Below are positions 30,653 to 40,104 of a DNA stretch of 64,000 bases, one piece after another. The DNA comes from Chrysophaeum taylorii. Lineage: Eukaryota > Sar > Pelagophyceae > Pelagomonadales > Pelagomonadaceae. A model generated the notes under the pieces. That model saw only the letters and a program-made list of their open reading frames with translations. It did no database searches and had not been told where the DNA came from. Position 1 is the first letter of the stretch. The number at the start of each line of letters is the position of its first letter. The stretch covers positions 1-64,000 of the forward strand of contig JAQMWT010000021.1 of assembly GCA_029834535.1 (NCBI GenBank), in the 5' to 3' direction. Both the position numbers and the translations under genes were made by a program.

Positions 30653-33600
30653 ATGGGCCGGAAGGGGCGCAGAAAGGGCGACGAAGACAGCGACGACGAA
30701 GAAGTCGACGCCGCGAAAGACGATGAGCGCCCGGCACCGAAGAAGCTCACAAAGGCCCAGCAGCGCAAGCAGCAGCACAAGGCAGCAGCCAAAGATGACG
30801 ACGCGCCGCGCGCAGACGATGATGACGTCGAGCCCACGAAAAAGCTGACTAAAGCGCAGCAGCGCAAGCAGCAGAAGAAGGGCCACGCAAACGATGACGA
30901 CGAGGATTTCGAAGATCCCATCGCAAAGCCGCATGCGGATGAGGAGGAACATGAGCCGCCCTCGCCGCCGCTGCCAGCGAAGAAACTCTCTAAATCGCAG
31001 CTGCGCAAACAGCACAAAGCTAGGGGCCGTGCGCAGGAGGACGACGAGGACCTTGGGGCTCCGATTGCCGAGGCGCCTGCTGCTCAGGAGGAGGAGGAAG
31101 AGGACGAGCTCCCGGTTCCCGTGCCGCCAGCTAAGAAGCTATCGAAAGCGCAGCAGCGAAAACAGAAGAAGAAAGGCAAGGGCGTGCACGACGACGACGA
31201 TGATGAGGAGATTGGGGACCCGATTGCCAAGGCGCTGGCTGTTCAGGAGGAGGAAGAGGAAGAAGATGATGATGAGGAGCCAGCACCCGTGCAGAAGAAA
31301 ATCTCGAAGGCTGAGCAGCGAAAGCAGAAGAAGAAAGGCAAGGGCCGTGCGCGCGACGACGACGACGACGATGGTGATGATTTTGAGGATCCGATTGCCA
31401 AGGCGCTGGCTGTTCAGGAGGAGGAAGAGGAAGAAGATGATGATGAGGAGCCAGCACCCGTGCAGAAGAAAATCTCGAAGGCTGAGCAGCGAAAGCAGAA
31501 GAAGAAAGGCAAGGGCCGTGCGCGCGACGACGACGACGACGATGGTGATGATTTTGAGGATCCGATTGCCAAGGCGCTGGCTGCTCAGGATGATGAAGAG
31601 GAGGAAGAGGAGGAAGAGGTGAAGCCAGCACCCGTGCAGAAGAAACTCTCGAAGGCTGAGCAGCGAAAGCAGAAGAAGAAAGGCAAGGGCCGCGCTCGTG
31701 ATGATGACGACGACGATGGTGATGATTTTGAGGATCCGATTGCCAAGGCGCTGGCTGCTCAGGATGATGAAGAGGAGGAAGAGGAGGAAGAGGTGAAGCC
31801 AGCACCCGTGCAGAAGAAACTCTCGAAGGCTGAGCAGCGAAAGCAGAAGAAGAAAGGCAAGGGCCGTGCGCGCGACGACGACGTCGACGATGGTGATCAG
31901 TTTGAGGATCCGATTGCCAAGGCGTTGGCTGCTCAGGATGATGAAGAGGAGGAAGAGGAGGAAGAGGTGAAGCCAGCACCCGTACAGAAGAAACTCTCGA
32001 AGGCTGAGCAGCGAAAGCAGAAGAAGAAAGGCAAGGGCCGCGCGCGCGATGATGACGACGACAATGATGATCAGTTTGAGGATCCGATTGCCAAGGCGCT
32101 GGCTGCTCAGGATGATGAAGAGGAGGAAGAGGTGAAGCCAGCACCCGTGCAGAAGACACTCTCGAAGGCTGAGCAGCGAAAGCAGAAGAAGAAAGGCAAG
32201 GGCCGCGCGCGCGATGACGATGACGACGATGATGATCAGTTTGAGGATCCGATTGCCAAGGCGTTGGCTGCTCAGGATGATGATGATGAGGAATCCCCGG
32301 CACCTCCCGCGCCGCCAACCAAGAAGCTATCGAAAGCGCAGCAGCGAAAACAGAATAAAAAAGACGAGAGCACGCGCGACGAGGACGAGGAGGACGGCGA
32401 GGAGTTGGAGGAGGAAGAGATTGAAACCAATAAGAACGAGGTGGAAGAAGGCGTGGCAAACGAGGAGAAACGAGATGCGGTCGCAGCAGATGGTGGAGCG
32501 ACGACGGTCGAGGCCGCGGGCGAAGAAGAAGCGCAGGAGGCGGTTAGCGGCGGCGAGCCCGCGAAGAAGAAGCTGTCCAAGGCGGAACGCAAGAAGCTAA
32601 AGAAGGGCGGCGTCGAGGAGGCGGCAGCAGCCCCGGCGGTGGTTGTCGCGAAAGAAGAGGTGGTGGACAAGGGCGAGGAGGCGGCGGTGACGAAGGCGAG
32701 CCTGTTCAAGAAGAAGGAGGGTGCTGGTTCGACACCGAGCGCGTTCGCAGCGGCGCTCGCGAAGCAGCGCGAGGAAATGAAGGAGGAGGAGGAGGAGGGC
32801 GACGAAGGGGAGGAGGGCGACGAAGGGGATGTCGCGGAGAAGTTGGCCAAGTACGAGAAGAAGTTGGCCAAGGCGGAGAAGAAAGGGGAGGCAGCGCACG
32901 AGATCGAACGGTACCGGAGCAAGGTGGAGAAGTACCGGGCGCGGCTCGAGGAGAAGAAACAGGCGGCCTCGAAGAAGAAGAACGAGGAGGAGGCGGAGGC
33001 GGTGGACGCGGAGAAAGCGGCGGAGGCTGCGGGCGGGTTGCTGAGCGGGAAGGATGGCGAAGCGTGGCGCGACGACTCGAACGACGTCAAGGTGGAGGCG
33101 ACGTTGGAGGAGGCGATCGCGGCGGCGGTGGCGAAGAACGACGGGAAAGCGTTGGGGTCGAAGGCGCGCCGCAAGGTGGAAAAGGAGTGGAACGCGCGGA
33201 AACGCGAGGCGGCGGAGATGGCCGCGCGCGAGAAGCGGTCGATGGAGGGCGCGCAGTTCGCCGTGTCGCAGAGCGCGATCGACGAGAGCGACGCGAGTTG
33301 GGCGAACGCTTTGGACGTAAAAATTGATTCGTTTTCGATCTCGGCGGCGGGAAAGACGCTGTTCGAGAATTCGGCGTTGTTGATCGCGCACGGGCGTCGG
33401 TACGGAATCGTGGGCCCGAACGGGCGGGGGAAGACGACGTTGCTCAAGATGATCGCGGCGGGCGAGCTCAAGACGCCGCCGCGGATCCAGTGCCTCTACG
33501 TGGAGCAGGAGGTGACGGCGGACGATACGCGCGCGGTCGACGCCGTGCTGCGCGCCGACACGGAGCGGACCGAGCTGATGAAAGAAGAGGAGGCATTGAG

Positions 33601-35035
33601 CGCGCTTTTGGAGGCGGGCGGGCTGACGTCCGAGGCGCAGCGCGAGGCGTCGGAACGGCTCGCGGTCGTGGGCGAGCAGCTGGTCGCGATCGGCGCGCAC
33701 GCGGCAGAGGCCAAGGCGAGGCGCATCCTGTTTGGGCTGGGGTTTTCCAAGGAGATGCAGATGCGGCCGACGAGGCTGTTTTCTGGTGGGTGGCGCATGC
33801 GCATATCGCTCGCGCGGGCGCTCTTCATCGAGCCGACGTTGCTGATGCTCGACGAGCCGACGAACCACCTCGACCTGAACGCGGTGATCTGGCTCGACGA
33901 TTACCTTCAAAAGTACAAGCACACGTTGATGATCGTGTCGCACGACCAGGACTTTTTGAATTCGGTCTGCGTCGAGATCCTCCACATTTCCGAGAGGCGG
34001 ACGCTCGACGCGTACCGCGGCAACTACGACACGTTCAAGGCGTTGGAGCAGCAGAAGCGCGCGACGCAGCAGAAGGAGTGGGAAAAGCAGCAGAAGCAGC
34101 TCCGGGCGCTCAAGAGCAAGGGCGGCACCTCCAAGGCCAAGGCCGAGGAGCAGGTCCGGAAGCAAGCGCAGGCCAAGCGCGAGCCGGGCGCGAGGTCAAA
34201 GAAGCAGGCGGTCGCCGCGGGCCAAGACGCCGTCGAGGCGACGCAGCTCCTCGAACGACCGCGCGAGTACGCGGTCAAGATGCACTTTCCCGAATGCGCG
34301 GCTCTGTCGCCGCCGGTCCTCCAGGTCGTCGACGCGTCTTTCCGCTACGCTCCCCAGCTCCCGTACATCTTTACCGACATGAATTTTGGGATCGACCAGG
34401 ACACGAGGGTGTGCGTCGTCGGAAACAACGGCTCGGGCAAGAGCACGCTCCTCAACTTGCTCACCGGCAAGCTCGCCCCGACCGAGGGCGAGATCAAGCG
34501 CAACCCGCGCCTGCGGATCGGGGTCTACAACCAGCATTTTGTCGAGCGCCTCCCGATGGACGAATCGCCCGTCGACTACCTCCGTCGCCTCTTCCAGGAC
34601 GAGACTTACCAGACCGTCCGCAACATGCTCGGCCGCTACGGCTTGCAGGGTCACGCTCACGAGATTGCGATGCGCGACCTCAGCGGCGGCCAAAAGGCCC
34701 GCGTCGTCCTCTGCGAGCTCTCGCTCGCCGCCCCGCACATGCTCCTCCTCGACGAACCCACCAACAACCTCGACATCGAGACCATCGACGCTCTGTGCGA
34801 CGCAATCAACGAATACAACGGCGGCGTCGTCTGCGTCACCCACGACGCGCGCCTCATCGAGTCAACGAACATGCGCCTCTGGGTCGTCGAAGACCGACAG
34901 GTCACCGAGTGGGGAGAACCCTTCGACGCCTACCGCGATCACCTCCTCAAGACCCTCGAAGACGCCATGGCCGCCGAAGACCAGCGTCTCACGGCCGCCG
35001 GCCTTTCGGTCGACATGGGCGGAAATCGCACGTAG
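30653..35035 (+). CDS. ABCF1: ABCF1-type translation ATPase with expanded N-terminal repeats, 1460 aa
   Basis: Two ABC cassettes occupy the C-terminal 580 residues. Cassette 1 has GPNGRGKTT (about 920), FSGGWRMRISLARALF (1042) and LLMLDEPTNHLDL. Cassette 2 has GNNGSGKST (about 1256), LSGGQKARVVL (1342) and LLLDEPTNNLDIE. The opening VDSFSISAAGKTLF-like block, the EQEV...AVLRADT block and the linker match animal ABCF1 closely. ABCF1 binds eIF2 and ribosomes and promotes initiation. The first 880 residues are Lys/Glu-rich, with repeated KK(L/I)SKA(E/Q)QRKQ motifs, a feature of ABCF1 N-termini but much longer here because of seven DNA tandem repeats. Human ABCF1 is about 845 residues. Single exon. 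Confidence 0.93.
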   Translation: MGRKGRRKGDEDSDDEEVDAAKDDERPAPKKLTKAQQRKQQHKAAAKDDDAPRADDDDVEPTKKLTKAQQRKQQKKGHANDDDEDFEDPIAKPHADEEEHEPPSPPLPAKKLSKSQLRKQHKARGRAQEDDEDLGAPIAEAPAAQEEEEEDELPVPVPPAKKLSKAQQRKQKKKGKGVHDDDDDEEIGDPIAKALAVQEEEEEEDDDEEPAPVQKKISKAEQRKQKKKGKGRARDDDDDDGDDFEDPIAKALAVQEEEEEEDDDEEPAPVQKKISKAEQRKQKKKGKGRARDDDDDDGDDFEDPIAKALAAQDDEEEEEEEEVKPAPVQKKLSKAEQRKQKKKGKGRARDDDDDDGDDFEDPIAKALAAQDDEEEEEEEEVKPAPVQKKLSKAEQRKQKKKGKGRARDDDVDDGDQFEDPIAKALAAQDDEEEEEEEEVKPAPVQKKLSKAEQRKQKKKGKGRARDDDDDNDDQFEDPIAKALAAQDDEEEEEVKPAPVQKTLSKAEQRKQKKKGKGRARDDDDDDDDQFEDPIAKALAAQDDDDEESPAPPAPPTKKLSKAQQRKQNKKDESTRDEDEEDGEELEEEEIETNKNEVEEGVANEEKRDAVAADGGATTVEAAGEEEAQEAVSGGEPAKKKLSKAERKKLKKGGVEEAAAAPAVVVAKEEVVDKGEEAAVTKASLFKKKEGAGSTPSAFAAALAKQREEMKEEEEEGDEGEEGDEGDVAEKLAKYEKKLAKAEKKGEAAHEIERYRSKVEKYRARLEEKKQAASKKKNEEEAEAVDAEKAAEAAGGLLSGKDGEAWRDDSNDVKVEATLEEAIAAAVAKNDGKALGSKARRKVEKEWNARKREAAEMAAREKRSMEGAQFAVSQSAIDESDASWANALDVKIDSFSISAAGKTLFENSALLIAHGRRYGIVGPNGRGKTTLLKMIAAGELKTPPRIQCLYVEQEVTADDTRAVDAVLRADTERTELMKEEEALSALLEAGGLTSEAQREASERLAVVGEQLVAIGAHAAEAKARRILFGLGFSKEMQMRPTRLFSGGWRMRISLARALFIEPTLLMLDEPTNHLDLNAVIWLDDYLQKYKHTLMIVSHDQDFLNSVCVEILHISERRTLDAYRGNYDTFKALEQQKRATQQKEWEKQQKQLRALKSKGGTSKAKAEEQVRKQAQAKREPGARSKKQAVAAGQDAVEATQLLERPREYAVKMHFPECAALSPPVLQVVDASFRYAPQLPYIFTDMNFGIDQDTRVCVVGNNGSGKSTLLNLLTGKLAPTEGEIKRNPRLRIGVYNQHFVERLPMDESPVDYLRRLFQDETYQTVRNMLGRYGLQGHAHEIAMRDLSGGQKARVVLCELSLAAPHMLLLDEPTNNLDIETIDALCDAINEYNGGVVCVTHDARLIESTNMRLWVVEDRQVTEWGEPFDAYRDHLLKTLEDAMAAEDQRLTAAGLSVDMGGNRT
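31217..32330 (+). repeat. Seven tandem 57-58-codon repeats inside ABCF1
   Basis: Copies of the unit that starts with the codons for DPIAKALA begin at 31217, 31388, 31559, 31733, 31907, 32081 and 32246, giving spacings of 171, 171, 174, 174, 174 and 165 bp, all multiples of three. Each unit encodes DPIAKALA, an acidic run, PAPVQKKLSKAEQRKQKKKGKGRA and an Asp run. The inner copies are nearly identical at the DNA level, so the array expanded recently or is being homogenised. Confidence 0.95.
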
Positions 35036-35542
35036 GTTGTTGTTGCTTCTTCGAGATCGTCAAGTTGTGGTTGTTGTTAAGGTTGGTTCGACCGGCGTGT
35101 GAAAACATACTCGGTCGGTCGGACGGTCATAAAAAAAAGGCGTCCGGCCGCCTTCTTCAGATTCAATAATGTCCGACGTCCGCTTCGAATTCTGATGAGT
35201 TCCCACGTATCACACCCGGAGGGAGGGACGGAGGGAAGGAAGAAGACAACCCACCCCAGGAAGGGAGGCTGGGGGGCGCTTTGTTGTTGCGAATGCAGCG
35301 TCGTAGGTCCACCTGGCCGGTGGTTTGTCTTGCTGTGCACCCTCCCTGAAAGAGCCGCCTGCACTATGTACACACGGACTTAGTAGGGTCGAGTGAGAGA
35401 ACGAGGGTCTTCACACGCGCAGTGGACGAGGTTTCATCTCCTCTTGGTTGCATTTTTGTGGAGTGGACCCAGAGGCGCGGGCGGCAGAAGTTCTGAGACT
35501 AGTGCCTAAGAGGACGAGAGGGGAGTGGCGGTGAAGAAATGC
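35036..35542. other. Intergenic between convergent genes
   Basis: It holds the 3' ends of ABCF1 and of the minus-strand membrane-protein gene at 35543. No gene was recognised; a purine-rich stretch lies near 35217-35275. Confidence 0.5.
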
Positions 35543-35980
35543 TCAGCCACCAAAAATCACCCCGATAACGATGACCACGATGACCAAGGTGAAGCAGAAG
35601 ATCATACCGATCAGGAGATTCCGCTGCTTGCGGCGTCGCTTCAACGCCGTATTCATTCGCGCGATTTTGTAGGCGTCGTTCGACGGCTGCGGGATGATCT
35701 CCTTGAAGACTTCCTCCGGATCCTGCGGGACCCCCGACTCCTCCTCGACCACTACGTTGTAATCATTGTTGAGAGCGAACATGACGAAGTCAGAGGCAGT
35801 CAGCGCCTTCTCAGACGAGTCCTTTTTGTCAGTCTCCTTGAAGTCCTCCCGCGAGGTGGACTTGTCGACGCTGAGCTGCCGCCGACGGTCGAGCTGATCG
35901 CCAGAGTTGAGGACGCGCGCGTGCGAGCGGGGCACTCCATCGCTCTCCGGGACCATCTCGCTCTCGACCAGAGATCCCAT
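35543..35980 (-). CDS. Hypothetical C-terminally anchored membrane protein, 145 aa
   Basis: A soluble, charged N-terminal region of 115 residues is followed by a basic RRRKQRN stop and one strongly hydrophobic span at the extreme C-terminus (LLIGMIFCFTLVIVVIVIGVIFGG). With no signal peptide, this layout is that of a tail-anchored protein inserted into the ER, mitochondrial or plastid outer membrane with its N-terminus in the cytosol. SNARE proteins share this layout, but I see no clear SNARE heptad layer. It diverges from the mitochondrial carrier gene, 139 bp between start codons. Confidence 0.65.
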   Translation of the reverse strand: MGSLVESEMVPESDGVPRSHARVLNSGDQLDRRRQLSVDKSTSREDFKETDKKDSSEKALTASDFVMFALNNDYNVVVEEESGVPQDPEEVFKEIIPQPSNDAYKIARMNTALKRRRKQRNLLIGMIFCFTLVIVVIVIGVIFGG

Positions 35981-36119
35981 GAACGGCGGCGACTTTGTTG
36001 TGGTAAAAAGACCCTGACGCGCGAGACGACGTTATAACTACTTGTCGTCGTCGAGGGTAATAGTTAACAACAAGGCAAGGACACAGTTAATTATTGGCTC
36101 GCTTTGGTCGCCGCCCCGT

Positions 36120-37194
36120 ATGGCGGCGGCGGGCGAATGCGGCAAGTACGAGCAGCCCCTGTGGACTTCCGTCGTCAGCGGGACGATTGGCGGGGGCGTG
36201 GGGGTGATTGTCGGGTATCCGTTCGAGAGCGTCAAGGTCCGCATGCAGACGGGCCGGCGCGCGCGGCTGTTTGGGTCGTTGTTCTCGGGCGTCTCGGCGC
36301 CGCTGCTGGCCGTGACGCCGCAGTGGGCGTTGATGTATTCGATGTACTTCGCCGCGCAGAGTTTTCTGGACTACGACGGCCCCGAGGCCGCGCGCGGCGC
36401 GCTCTCGGGCGCGTTGTGCGGCCTCGCGACCGCGTCCATAACCGCGCCCGTCGACGCGATCAAGATTCAGGCTCAGAACGAAAAGCTCTCGGCGTCGACT
36501 GTCGTGCGGCGGCTCGTTGCAACGGGTGGCGCGCGGGCGCTCGGCCACGGCATGCTCGCCACCTGCGTTCATCTAGTCCTCTCGCAAGCCGTCTTCTTCG
36601 CCGTATACGAGCACGTCCTCGGTCGCCTCGACAAAAAAAAAAAAAATAAGACTACGTCGGGTTGGTTCGACTGGCGCCCCGTGCGTTTGTGTTTTTGCTT
36701 CGATCGCTCACTGCTGTCCAGGCGTTCGTACGCGCTACTACGGGCTCCTCGTTGATCTTCCTTCGCGACAGGCGGGCGGCGCCGCGGGCCTCGTCGAGTG
36801 GACGACCTGCATGACGACCGACACGGTCAAGACGTGCGACCCGTCGCTTCGTCTCGCTCCAACCACCGCGCAGGCGGCTGCAGGCGGGACCGCTGGGAAC
36901 GCGGTACGTGGACGCGTGGGCGGCGACCTATCGAGACGGCGGCCTCCGCTGCTTCTACCGCGGCTACGTCCCGATGCTGTACGTGTTTTTTATATGATTC
37001 CCTGCCCTTTTCTTTTCTTTCCTTTCCTTTCCTTTCCTCGAGAGAACAAAAAATACAATTTTTTACTGAAACCCCCAAAGGTTACTGTCTTTCTTTTTTT
37101 ATTTAGGTGCCGCGCCATTCCGGTCAACGCGTCTGCCTACTTCGTCATCGAGCTTGTCAACAGTACCCTCCTTCGGTGGCGCGTGGCTAGCTAA
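36120..37194 (+). CDS. Mitochondrial carrier family (SLC25) transporter, four exons
   Basis: Exons 36120-36680, 36772-36833, 36874-36978 and 37107-37194 give about 271 residues with the threefold carrier repeat. The signature motifs read GYPFESVKVRMQ (repeat 1, Glu replacing the usual Asp), TAPVDAIKIQAQ (repeat 2) and TTDTVKTRLQ (repeat 3, Thr replacing Pro). The last motif appears only after removing a 40-nt intron (GTGCGACC...CGCAG), which supports the splice. The final intron is 128 nt (GTACGTG...TTTAG). For intron 1, a 91-nt GTGCGT...GACAG form (36681-36771) is preferred; a 61-nt form (36661-36721) also keeps frame. The substrate cannot be assigned. The first ATG used is 26 codons inside a longer open frame. 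Confidence 0.88.
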
Positions 37195-37875
37195 TAAGCT
37201 TAATAATTTCTCGCTCGTAAAATCTGGCACCACCTCCTCGCGTCCGGTTGGTTGCCGCCTGGCGCGAGCACTCGAGACTTCGTGGGACGGGCTTCGCGCT
37301 AATCTCCGTACCGTACGCTGGCTCCTCCCCACGGCGGCGCTGGTTCCGGCGACCCCGCCAACCTTCATCTCGTCGACGGCCCTCGAGTTCGTCTCTCTCC
37401 ATGGGCGGCGTCCAAGTTCACTCCACCGTCACGACACCCCTGCGCACACCCCAGCTCCAGCGTGCTTTAACCTCCCAGCTCGTCGAGCCACTGCGCGACT
37501 GGTGGCCGGCCACCTTTCGTTTCACCGATGCTCGTGTCGGGTAGCGGCGTCCTCGTGGGACCGCTTCTCGACTACGCTCATCATCTCGTGGCCCAGCTCC
37601 TCCCCTCAAATTCTCAACAACCGCCACTGCTGTGCCGAGATGTGTGCCCAATATTTTTTTGGCTACCCTTCTCCAGAAGGCCGCCCGGGCCCAGTAGGAC
37701 GCCCCACTTTTTTCGTCGCACATACGTCCGGCGGCAGCATGCGTACGACCTACGCGCGGGGCCCGCCTTCTCTCTTCGCTTGGGCGATGACCCCGACTTT
37801 ACGCCCTTTGCACCAAAACCTTCACGAACCCCCCCCCCTTATAGCAATCGAGAAAATGATGATGGCCTGAGGAGA
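37195..37875. other. Stretch without a recognised gene
   Basis: Several frames stay open on the plus strand, and one runs into the next gene, adding 116 codons before its likely ATG. Composition is Pro/Arg/Ser-rich and varied, with no motif. It may hold an unrecognised intron-containing gene or the 5' end of the rhomboid-like gene. Confidence 0.35.
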
Positions 37876-38904
37876 ATGCTCGCGCCAATCTTATGGAGTC
37901 TGACGATCGTGGTGACGTACGTCCTCATCAAGCAGGGTCGGGTGAGGTCGGTGGGGTACAACTACGGTCTGGTCGTGCGCGACGGCGAATGGTGGCGGCT
38001 GACTGTCGCCCCGGCGTGCCACAACAACCAGAGCCATCTCGCGATATCAGTGGGAGCGATGCTGTACGCGGGGGTCACGCACCCCAGCGAGTGGGCCTTC
38101 GGGTGCGGGTCGGTGCTCGTGTGCCTTGGCGTCCAGACACTGACGTTAGGCCTCGTGGCGTTAGCGCTAGCGAGCGGCGCGTCTCCCGTAGAATTTTCTG
38201 CGACCGACGAGTCGGACGCGCGATGGTTGGCCCGGGGCGCCGTTCCCCTCGGGTTGGCGTGGATATGTCGCGCCGACGGGTTCGATTTGGATGAGGAGGG
38301 CCCGCGCCCCTGGAAGCTCGCGATGCTCCTGACCTTCGTAGCGCAGCTCGTCGCGCCTCGCGAACCCGCCCTCCCGTTGCTCGCGGCTGCCGTCTGCGGA
38401 TATCTCATCGCCGCCTCCGCGAGCCTCGACGCCGCGCTCGCCTCGCCCTACTGGACCACCACCTCCCTCGCCTGGGTCGCCTTCGCCTCGCTCGCCTCCC
38501 TCAAGGCGACCCGCCCTCACAGACGCGTCCCGGGCCTCGCCTACTCCTATCTCCCGGCGGCCGCGTGGCGACGGCACGACGACGACCTCGAGGACCCCGA
38601 CGACGCCACGCTGCCGCGCTTTGCCCCCGACGGCGCGCCCTTGTTCTACATCCTCGACCCCGCGCCGCTTTGGGACGACGCCGAAATCGCCGTCGCCGAT
38701 TGGAGGATCGCCAACCGTCGCGACGACGATGATGACTTGTTGCGCCTCCCGACCGACTGGGCGACCGAGCCCCTCGCCTCGGGCGACGCTGGCGGCGATG
38801 CCCTGCCCTCGCGCCTCCCACCATTTAACGACGACGACGACGACGTCGCGGTTCGTCGGCCGAGGCGACCTCCCCCTTCTTCGGAGGAGGATCATCCTCT
38901 CTAG
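37876..38904 (+). CDS. Multi-pass membrane protein, rhomboid-like fold without visible catalytic serine
   Basis: 342 residues from the chosen ATG (MLAPILWSLTIVV). About six hydrophobic spans fill the first 210 residues, then there is a soluble acidic tail (LEDPDDATLPRF, repeated Asp) to the end. The GEWWRLTVAPACHNNQSHLAISVGAMLY block resembles the loop-1/TM2 region of rhomboid-like proteins (usually WR..T..F.H....H...N). The GxSG serine motif of active rhomboid proteases was not found, so a derlin/UBAC2-like or inactive rhomboid is more likely. The family call is tentative. The frame is open 116 codons further upstream. It converges with the gene ending at 38930, leaving 25 bp. Confidence 0.6.
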   Translation: MLAPILWSLTIVVTYVLIKQGRVRSVGYNYGLVVRDGEWWRLTVAPACHNNQSHLAISVGAMLYAGVTHPSEWAFGCGSVLVCLGVQTLTLGLVALALASGASPVEFSATDESDARWLARGAVPLGLAWICRADGFDLDEEGPRPWKLAMLLTFVAQLVAPREPALPLLAAAVCGYLIAASASLDAALASPYWTTTSLAWVAFASLASLKATRPHRRVPGLAYSYLPAAAWRRHDDDLEDPDDATLPRFAPDGAPLFYILDPAPLWDDAEIAVADWRIANRRDDDDDLLRLPTDWATEPLASGDAGGDALPSRLPPFNDDDDDVAVRRPRRPPPSSEEDHPL

Positions 38905-38929
38905 CAGCAACTAACTCCTCATCGTTTAC

Positions 38930-39970
38930 TTACTTTTGCCTTCTTACTATGTGGCCGCGACCCATGGTGGTGGGTCGCGGGACCTCGCCCGAGGGGCACG
39001 AGAGGACGAGGACAGGAAGTTCCGGGTCGGGGCGCCGTCCGCAGTCGCCCGGGCGATTCCACCACGACCCTTGGGCCTCGGCCGGCGTGAGTCCGACCAA
39101 ATCGACGGCTACGGCCGCGAGGTGGTCCCTGGTGAGGTGGTGCCTGTTCCGGACGAGGGTGAGGCGGCCGGTGCGCGAGACGTGGTTGAGGACGGCGTAG
39201 TGCTTATTCGCGATCGTACTCACGTTGGGCTTGGTCAAGGTTTCGACGTCGAAAGTAGCGACTCGGCACTCGTCTGCGGCGACGGCGGCCGCGAGGGCTT
39301 GTTGGTCTCGAACGTGCGCGTTCTTCGACGTGCTCTGCTTCTCTATCTCGAGGTGCGTGTTCCTTCGCCAGGCTCCCAAGCAGGCTTCGGACCTGTCCCT
39401 TGCGACGAAGAAGACGCCACCGTGGTAGGGTTCGCGCAGGAGGCGGTCGGCATGGAACGGGTCGGGGGTCACTTTCGCCTCGTCGTAAGCTACGAAAGTG
39501 TTCGCGTTTCGGACGATTTCTCTCGCCGCGCTCGCCACAAAGGGCGCGAGGGGCCTTCCTGCGAACACGTCGACATCGATGTACAGCACGAAATCCTCGG
39601 CCCCCCGCATCGCTGCGACCTCGAGGATCCTCATTTTCAGCTCCTTGTAAGCGATCGAACCTTCTCGGCACTCGGGAGCGTGTTTGACGGCAACAACGTC
39701 CACGCTCTCCGGCGCGCACTCGGGCGCGTCGGTCAGGAGGTAGATCTTCCCCTCCCACCGTCCAGCCCCTCGGAGCGCCCTCACGCACAGGGGCACCAAT
39801 GCTTCCCTCGCGACCTCCCCGCATGCGATAAGTGCCACAGCGATATTTTCTGTCTCCCTGCTGCTGCGCGACAACAAGCGCCGGAGTGGCAAGGGGTCGC
39901 GCCTCGTCAACGCTGCGACCAACAAACACACCAAAACCGCGACGACACCCCACCGATGCGCCTGATGCAT
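38930..39970 (-). CDS. Type II membrane GT-A-like glycosyltransferase, single domain
   Basis: 346 residues. One N-terminal signal anchor (VVAVLVCLLVAALT, 9-22), a short stem, then a GT-A-like domain that begins ENIAVALIACGEVAREALVPLCVRAL and has KIYLLTD and the metal-binding DVD at 132-134 (FVLYIDVDVFAGRPLAPFV). A GGVFFVARD segment follows, as in many Golgi transferases. The donor and acceptor are unknown. The domain is related to the N-terminal half of the divergent neighbour at 40105-42293: both share (I/T)ENVA(I/V), KW/RW.G.I.L(L/I)TD and the PLAP block. Start codons of the pair are 134 bp apart. Confidence 0.75.
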   Translation of the reverse strand: MHQAHRWGVVAVLVCLLVAALTRRDPLPLRRLLSRSSRETENIAVALIACGEVAREALVPLCVRALRGAGRWEGKIYLLTDAPECAPESVDVVAVKHAPECREGSIAYKELKMRILEVAAMRGAEDFVLYIDVDVFAGRPLAPFVASAAREIVRNANTFVAYDEAKVTPDPFHADRLLREPYHGGVFFVARDRSEACLGAWRRNTHLEIEKQSTSKNAHVRDQQALAAAVAADECRVATFDVETLTKPNVSTIANKHYAVLNHVSRTGRLTLVRNRHHLTRDHLAAVAVDLVGLTPAEAQGSWWNRPGDCGRRPDPELPVLVLSCPSGEVPRPTTMGRGHIVRRQK

Positions 39971-40104
39971 GGCAACGCGCCAGAAAATTAATTCAGTTCT
40001 GCCATAAGTTAAGTAGTGATGTCGAGAGCCCTCCTCCTCCGATGAAACATTTACTACTACTACTAGTAAAAATTAGCCACAAGAGAGAGAAATAAACTAA
40101 TAAA

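Noticed and set aside
31131-32459. A 442-codon repetitive His/Pro-rich minus-strand frame
   Set aside because: It is the antisense of the ABCF1 tandem repeat, open only because of the repeat's three-base periodicity.
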